From Pseudomonas proteolytica (GTDB taxonomy: Bacteria; Pseudomonadota; Gammaproteobacteria; Pseudomonadales; Pseudomonadaceae): a stretch of DNA of 64,000 nucleotides. A program made the position numbers and the translations under genes. Of the stretch, positions 59,834 through 64,000 are shown in pieces; position 1 is the first letter of the stretch; each line of letters starts with the position of its first letter. The stretch spans positions 62,001 through 126,000 of the forward strand of contig NZ_VFEV01000018.1 of assembly GCF_007858275.1 (NCBI RefSeq), written 5' to 3'. Under the pieces are notes generated by a model. It saw nothing but the letters and a program-made list of their open reading frames with translations. It did no database searches and was not told the origin of the DNA.

Positions 59834-61020
59834 CTACTGTCCAGGCCAAACTGCTGATCGTCGACGATCTGCCGGAAAACCTGCTGGCCCTTGAAGCGCT
59901 GATCAAGCGCGAGGACCGCCAGGTCTACAAGGCATTGAGTGCCGACGAGGCCTTGTCGCTGCTGCTTGAGCACGAGTTCGCCATGGCTATTCTCGATGTG
60001 CAGATGCCCGGTATGAACGGCTTCGAGCTGGCCGAGATGATGCGCGGCACGGAAAAAACCAAGAACATTCCCATTGTGTTTGTCAGCGCCGCCGGGCGTG
60101 AGCTCAACTACGCCTTCAAGGGCTACGAGAGCGGCGCAGTGGATTTCCTGCACAAGCCGCTGGATATTCACGCGGTCAAGAGCAAGGTCAACGTGTTCGT
60201 CGAGCTGTATCGCCAGAGCAAGGCCATGAAGCTGCAGGTCGAAGCCCTGGAGCACAGCCGCCGCGAACAGGAAGCCCTGCTGACGCGCTTGCAGGCCACC
60301 CAGGAGCAATTGGAGCAGGCGGTGCGGATGCGCGATGACTTCATGTCTATCGTGGCCCACGAAGTGCGTACGCCCCTCAATGGCCTGATTCTGGAAACCC
60401 AACTGCGCAAGATGCATCTGGCGCGCAACAACGCCAGTGCGTTCACCCTGGACAAGATGCATGCCATGGTCGACCGCGACGAACGGCAGATCCAGAGCCT
60501 GATCCGCCTGATCGAAGACATGCTCGATGTCTCGCGCATTCGCACCGGCAAGTTGTCGATTCGCCCGGCGCGGTTTGACCTGACGCAACTGGTGCGCAAC
60601 CTCCTGGAAAACTTCGCCCCACAGGTGGCAGCGGCCGACTCTTCGATCCAACTGCTCGCCGAGCAACCGGTGGAGGGCCACTGGGACGAGTTCAGGATCG
60701 AACAGGTGGTGTCCAACCTGCTGACCAACGCCTTGCGCTACGGGGCCAAGAGCCCGGTGGATGTGCGGGTGTACGCCGAGCATGGCGAGGCGCGGGTGGA
60801 GGTGCGCGATCGTGGAATCGGCATCAGTGAGGACAACCAGAAGCGCATTTTCCAGCAGTTCGAGCGCGTCACCGACAAACATGCCGTGGCCGGGCTGGGC
60901 CTGGGGCTGTTTATTTCCGAGCAGATTGTCGCCGCCCATGGCGGTACTATTGAGGTCGAAAGCCGGATAGGCGAGGGTGCCTTGTTCCGGGTGTGCCTGC
61001 CGATGGGGCTGGAGGCATGA
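59827..61020 (+). CDS. Receiver-histidine kinase fusion (cytosolic)
   Basis: A 397-residue soluble protein with an N-terminal receiver (Asp57 in AILDVQMPGMNG), a short coiled coil, then HisKA with His178 in IVAHEVRTPLNG and HATPase boxes DRGIGISED and VAGLGLGLFISE. Phosphorylation of the receiver by another kinase should tune its own kinase activity. It overlaps the cheB end by seven bases and belongs to the same operon. No membrane segment. Confidence 0.92.
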   Translation: MLTTVQAKLLIVDDLPENLLALEALIKREDRQVYKALSADEALSLLLEHEFAMAILDVQMPGMNGFELAEMMRGTEKTKNIPIVFVSAAGRELNYAFKGYESGAVDFLHKPLDIHAVKSKVNVFVELYRQSKAMKLQVEALEHSRREQEALLTRLQATQEQLEQAVRMRDDFMSIVAHEVRTPLNGLILETQLRKMHLARNNASAFTLDKMHAMVDRDERQIQSLIRLIEDMLDVSRIRTGKLSIRPARFDLTQLVRNLLENFAPQVAAADSSIQLLAEQPVEGHWDEFRIEQVVSNLLTNALRYGAKSPVDVRVYAEHGEARVEVRDRGIGISEDNQKRIFQQFERVTDKHAVAGLGLGLFISEQIVAAHGGTIEVESRIGEGALFRVCLPMGLEA

Positions 61021-61098
61021 AATCATTCAGCAATCCAACGCAACCTCTGCGTGACCCCATGGTCGTAACTGCAGCAACTGACCGAGCAAAGGCTTCCC

Positions 61099-61476
61099 AT
61101 GAGTGAAGATGCACAAGATGTCGTACTGATCGTTGAAGACGACGAATCAATTATGTTTGTGCTGGGTGAATACCTGGCAGGCCTGGGGTATCGGGTTTTA
61201 AAGGCGATTGATGGCGAACAGGCCTTCGAAATCCTTGCCAGCAAGCCCCACCTGGACCTGATGGTCACCGATTACCGGCTGCCTGGGGGCATTTCCGGGG
61301 TGCAAATCGCCGAGCCCGCGATCAAGTTGCGCCCGGAACTCAAGGTGATCTTCATCAGTGGCTATCCCCAGGAAATTCTCGACTGCAACAGCCCGATCAC
61401 GCGCAATGCGCCGATCCTGGCCAAGCCGTTCGACCTGGATACGTTGCACGAACATATCCAGCGTTTGTTGGCCTGA
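61099..61476 (+). CDS. Single-domain response regulator
   Basis: A 125-residue receiver with EDDE at 13-16, Asp58 in MVTDYRLPGG, Ser in FISGYPQ and Lys in LAKPFD. It lies 78 bp after the receiver-kinase and ends the plus-strand signalling operon. It resembles the lone receiver at 54326-54691. Likely partners are the operon's kinases or the convergent hybrid kinase. Confidence 0.92.
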   Translation: MSEDAQDVVLIVEDDESIMFVLGEYLAGLGYRVLKAIDGEQAFEILASKPHLDLMVTDYRLPGGISGVQIAEPAIKLRPELKVIFISGYPQEILDCNSPITRNAPILAKPFDLDTLHEHIQRLLA

Positions 61477-61533
61477 AAGGCGTTACAGAGTCGAAACCTG
61501 AGACTTCGTTATGTGTGTACCGAGCCGGCGCAG

Positions 61534-63207
61534 TCAGGTGGCGCGAATCATCTCCCGCACCGTCTGCGTCAGTAATTCAAAGGTGAACGGCTTGGTAATC
61601 ATCTGCATACCCGGGTCGAGAAACCCGCCGCGTACCGCGGCATGTTCGGCATAGCCGGTGATAAACAGAACTTTGAGCCCTGGCCGCAGTTGGCGGCCAA
61701 TTTCCGCTAATTGGCGACCGTTCATACCGGGCAGTCCAACGTCACTGATCAACAGATCAATCCGCTGCTCAGACTCGATGATCGGCAACGCGCTGTTGGC
61801 ATCACCCGCTTCGACAAAGGCATAGCCCAATTCGCTCAATACCGCGCTGACCAGTACCCGCACGGCGGGATCGTCCTCGACAATCAATACGGTTTCGCCG
61901 GCGTTGGCAAATGGCAGCTGCGGCGGGTTGAGGGGTTCCTCAGCGATTATTTCACCCGCAAAGCGTGGCAGGAACAGGCTGACCGTCGTGCCCTGGCCAA
62001 CCACGCTGTGAATGGTCACATGGCCGTGGGATTGGCGGGCGAAGCCGTAGATCATCGACAGGCCCAGCCCCGTACCCTGGCCGATGGGTTTGGTGGTGAA
62101 GAAAGGGTCGAAGGCGCGGCTGACAACCGTGTCGGGCATGCCACAACCGGTGTCGCTGACGCTCAACTCGACATAATCGCCGGGATTGAGGGTGCCGTAG
62201 GCTGCGGTGAATACGCTGTCGAGATGGCGGTTGCTGGTTTCCACCACCAACTGGCCGCCGTTGGGCATGGCGTCGCGTGCATTGAGCGCCAGGTTGAGCA
62301 GGGCACTTTCCAACTGATTGGGGTCGGCTTCGGCGATCCACAGTTTTTCCTCAACCCGAACATCCAGGGCGATGCTCTCGTTGAGACTGCGCCGTAGCAA
62401 CTCGATCATGGACGTCACCAGGTGGTTGATCTCCACTGGTTTGGAGTCCAGCGACTGGCGACGGGAAAACGCCAGCAGGCGGTGGGTCAGGCCGGCGGCG
62501 CGGTTGGCCGAGGTGACACCCAGGTCGATCAGGCTGTCGAGGTCTTCGGTGCGGCCCCGGGCAACCCGCCTTCGCAGTAGCTCCAGGCTGCCGATGATCC
62601 CGGTGAGCATGTTGTTGAAGTCATGGGCGATGCCTCCCGTCAACTGACCGACGGCTTCCATTTTCTGCGCCTGCCGCAGTGCTTCTTCGTTGGCGCGCAA
62701 CTGCGCCGTACGTTCCTCGACCTGTTGCTCCAGGGTTTCCAGGGTGCTTTGCAGGCGCTGTTCACTTTGGCTGAGGTCGATCATTCGGTCGCGGGCCTCG
62801 TACTGGCGCCGGCGGCCGCGCAAGGCAGTGGTGACCAGGCTGATCAAGGTGACCGGGTGGAATGGGCGCTCCAGCAAGGTGATGTTGCCTAGCAGTGCGC
62901 TCAGGTGTGAGGACGCGTTCTGTTCGCTACCGCCGTGGTGGGTGAGCAGCACGATCGGCAAGTCGGACCAGGCGGGCTGCTGTTGCAGGTAAGTCAGCAA
63001 CGGTTCGAGATCGGCGCCGCGCAAGGCTTCTGCAGCAATAATCAGCAGGCCGGCACCGTCCATCAGGGACTCGCACAGCAAAGGCAGGTTGCTCGCAGTC
63101 ACGGCGCCAAATCCCGCCTCGTTGAGCATCATTGTTGCCAGCGAGCTGTCGCGCCCCAAGGGCGCCAGAATAATTGCACGCTCGAATGTCTCGGCCCGCG
63201 CCGTCAC
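61534..63207 (-). CDS. Hybrid histidine kinase with N-terminal pseudo-receiver
   Basis: A 557-residue soluble kinase. Residues 1-130 look like a receiver fold that lacks the phosphoacceptor Asp (LLIIAAEAL at that place) and has Arg in place of the conserved Lys (LERPF). Then a coiled coil, HisKA with His195 in GGIAHDFNNML, HATPase with DTGCGMPD and GQGTGLGLSMIYG, and a real C-terminal receiver with Asp489 in LLISDVGLPGMNG. It starts with GTG overlapping the KaiC-like stop (GTGA), so the two are translated together. Confidence 0.9.
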   Translation of the reverse strand: MTARAETFERAIILAPLGRDSSLATMMLNEAGFGAVTASNLPLLCESLMDGAGLLIIAAEALRGADLEPLLTYLQQQPAWSDLPIVLLTHHGGSEQNASSHLSALLGNITLLERPFHPVTLISLVTTALRGRRRQYEARDRMIDLSQSEQRLQSTLETLEQQVEERTAQLRANEEALRQAQKMEAVGQLTGGIAHDFNNMLTGIIGSLELLRRRVARGRTEDLDSLIDLGVTSANRAAGLTHRLLAFSRRQSLDSKPVEINHLVTSMIELLRRSLNESIALDVRVEEKLWIAEADPNQLESALLNLALNARDAMPNGGQLVVETSNRHLDSVFTAAYGTLNPGDYVELSVSDTGCGMPDTVVSRAFDPFFTTKPIGQGTGLGLSMIYGFARQSHGHVTIHSVVGQGTTVSLFLPRFAGEIIAEEPLNPPQLPFANAGETVLIVEDDPAVRVLVSAVLSELGYAFVEAGDANSALPIIESEQRIDLLISDVGLPGMNGRQLAEIGRQLRPGLKVLFITGYAEHAAVRGGFLDPGMQMITKPFTFELLTQTVREMIRAT

Positions 63208-64000
63208 GAACTCTCATCCTTGAGCAGCGGCTTGCCGGCACCCATGTACGTGGGCACGCCGCGCAACACGCCCTGGAACGCCTCGAGGGGTTCGCCGATG
63301 GTCATCCCGGTGCCGCTGATGCGGTACTCACGGATGGTCGACTCATGCCTGCCGGTGCGTTTCTTGATGATCGAAATGGCGCGGCGCACCTTGCCCAAGG
63401 CTTCGAAGTAACGCAGCAGAATAACTGTGTCGGCCAGGTAGGTAATGTCCACTGGCGCCTGCATGTCACCCACCAGGCCGTGTTGGGCTACGGTCATAAA
63501 GGTCGCCGCGCCGCGTCGGTTGAGGTACAGCAACAGTTCGTGCATGTGCAGCACCAGGGCGTTTTCTTCGGGCATCGCCGCCTGATAGCCGTTGATACTG
63601 TCGATGACCACGGTCTTGATCTGGCGTTCGTCGACGCAGCGCCGTACGCGATGGGAGAACTCTCCGGGCGACAGTTCGGCGGCGTCCACCTGTTCGATCA
63701 GCAGGTTGCCGGTGGCTTGCAGCGCCTCCAGGTCGATCCCCATGTTTTTCATGCGCTCAAACAATAGGCCCAGCTCTTCATCGAAGATAAACAGTGCGGC
63801 CTTTTCCCCGCGGGCCACCGCCGAGGCAGCAAAAATCATCGAAATCAACGATTTGCCCGTACCGGCAGGGCCAAGGATCAGCGTGCTGGAGCCGGTCTCG
63901 ATACCGCCGCCGAGCAGGGCATCCATCTCGCTTATGCCGCTGGTCAAGGTCTGGCGGTTGTAGCCGCCGCGATGCTCGGCGGCCACCAGGCGGGGGAATA
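63204..64000 (-). CDS. KaiC-like RecA-fold ATPase, C-terminal part, cut by window edge
   Basis: At least 265 codons of a KaiC-family protein, open at the right edge; the ATG-like position near 63986 is inside a longer reading frame (a GTG valine codon). One RecA/KaiC domain is seen: Walker A GPAGTGKS, catalytic FDEELG, Walker B KTVVIDSINGY, then RISGTGMTIGEPLEAFQGVLRG at the end (two parts). Most such proteins have two domains, and this is the second. Proteobacterial KaiC homologues often pair with histidine kinases and act in stress or signalling, not circadian timing. Overlap with the kinase gene supports a joint role. Confidence 0.85.
   Translation of the reverse strand, partial: FPRLVAAEHRGGYNRQTLTSGISEMDALLGGGIETGSSTLILGPAGTGKSLISMIFAASAVARGEKAALFIFDEELGLLFERMKNMGIDLEALQATGNLLIEQVDAAELSPGEFSHRVRRCVDERQIKTVVIDSINGYQAAMPEENALVLHMHELLLYLNRRGAATFMTVAQHGLVGDMQAPVDITYLADTVILLRYFEALGKVRRAISIIKKRTGRHESTIREYRISGTGMTIGEPLEAFQGVLRGVPTYMGAGKPLLKDESS

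Overview
The window reads as chromosomal DNA of a Pseudomonas of the P. fluorescens group. This rests on the dense, high-GC gene layout, an MvaT/MvaU-type nucleoid protein, an orphan ccoN4/ccoQ4-like oxidase pair, and many short palindromic REP/REPIN repeats of three sequence flavours. No rRNA, tRNA, CRISPR array or prophage was found. Both edges cut genes: an ABC-F ATPase on the left and a KaiC-like ATPase on the right.

Layout. 1-8.5 kb, mostly minus strand: ABC-F ATPase, topoisomerase IB, modABC with a ModE-type operator, nitronate monooxygenase, and the alkylation-repair genes ada and alkB separated by a 182-bp tandem repeat of REP sequences. 8.7-14.4 kb: lipoproteins, a tsdBA-like thiosulfate dehydrogenase operon, small unknown genes, galU and gor. 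14.4-16.5 kb: a KfrA-like coiled-coil protein divergent from a tyrosine recombinase, resembling the tnpT/tnpS resolution module of Tn4651 but without a transposase. 16.5-27.5 kb: ahpC and ahpF, gloA, an MvaU-like protein with a TTG start, an EAL phosphodiesterase, LysR/DMT, hpd, EamA and Lrp.

27.6-30.4 kb holds the most unusual gene. It encodes a 924-residue protein in visibly AT-richer DNA, with a C-terminal C58 (YopT/AvrPphB/LifA-type) cysteine-protease triad, and it is preceded by a near-consensus hrp box. It looks like an orphan type III effector. 30.5-43 kb is a nine-gene minus-strand operon: TonB receptor, peptide-type ABC importer, FMN monooxygenase, two SfnB/DszC-like flavoproteins and an aldo/keto reductase. 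I infer scavenging of an organosulfur compound. Several of its proteins almost lack Met and Cys, and a sigma-54-type promoter with an upstream dyad precedes it. One of its permease genes carries a REPIN inside its coding sequence.

43-48.7 kb: an MFS sugar-acid transporter, a CdaR regulator and a glycerate kinase, then an acetyltransferase and a racemase. 49.4-53.5 kb: ccoN4/ccoQ4 divergent from a sirohaem nitrite/sulfite reductase and a DUF934 protein. 54.3-64 kb: a signalling block with a single-domain response regulator, a CHASE3-GAF hybrid kinase with three receivers, CheR, a CheB catalytic domain, a receiver-kinase, another response regulator, then (opposite strand) a hybrid kinase overlapping a KaiC-like ATPase.

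Gene starts were moved from the longest possible reading frame where Shine-Dalgarno sequences, signal peptides or overlaps argued for it. All functional assignments come from reading motifs; no searches were run.
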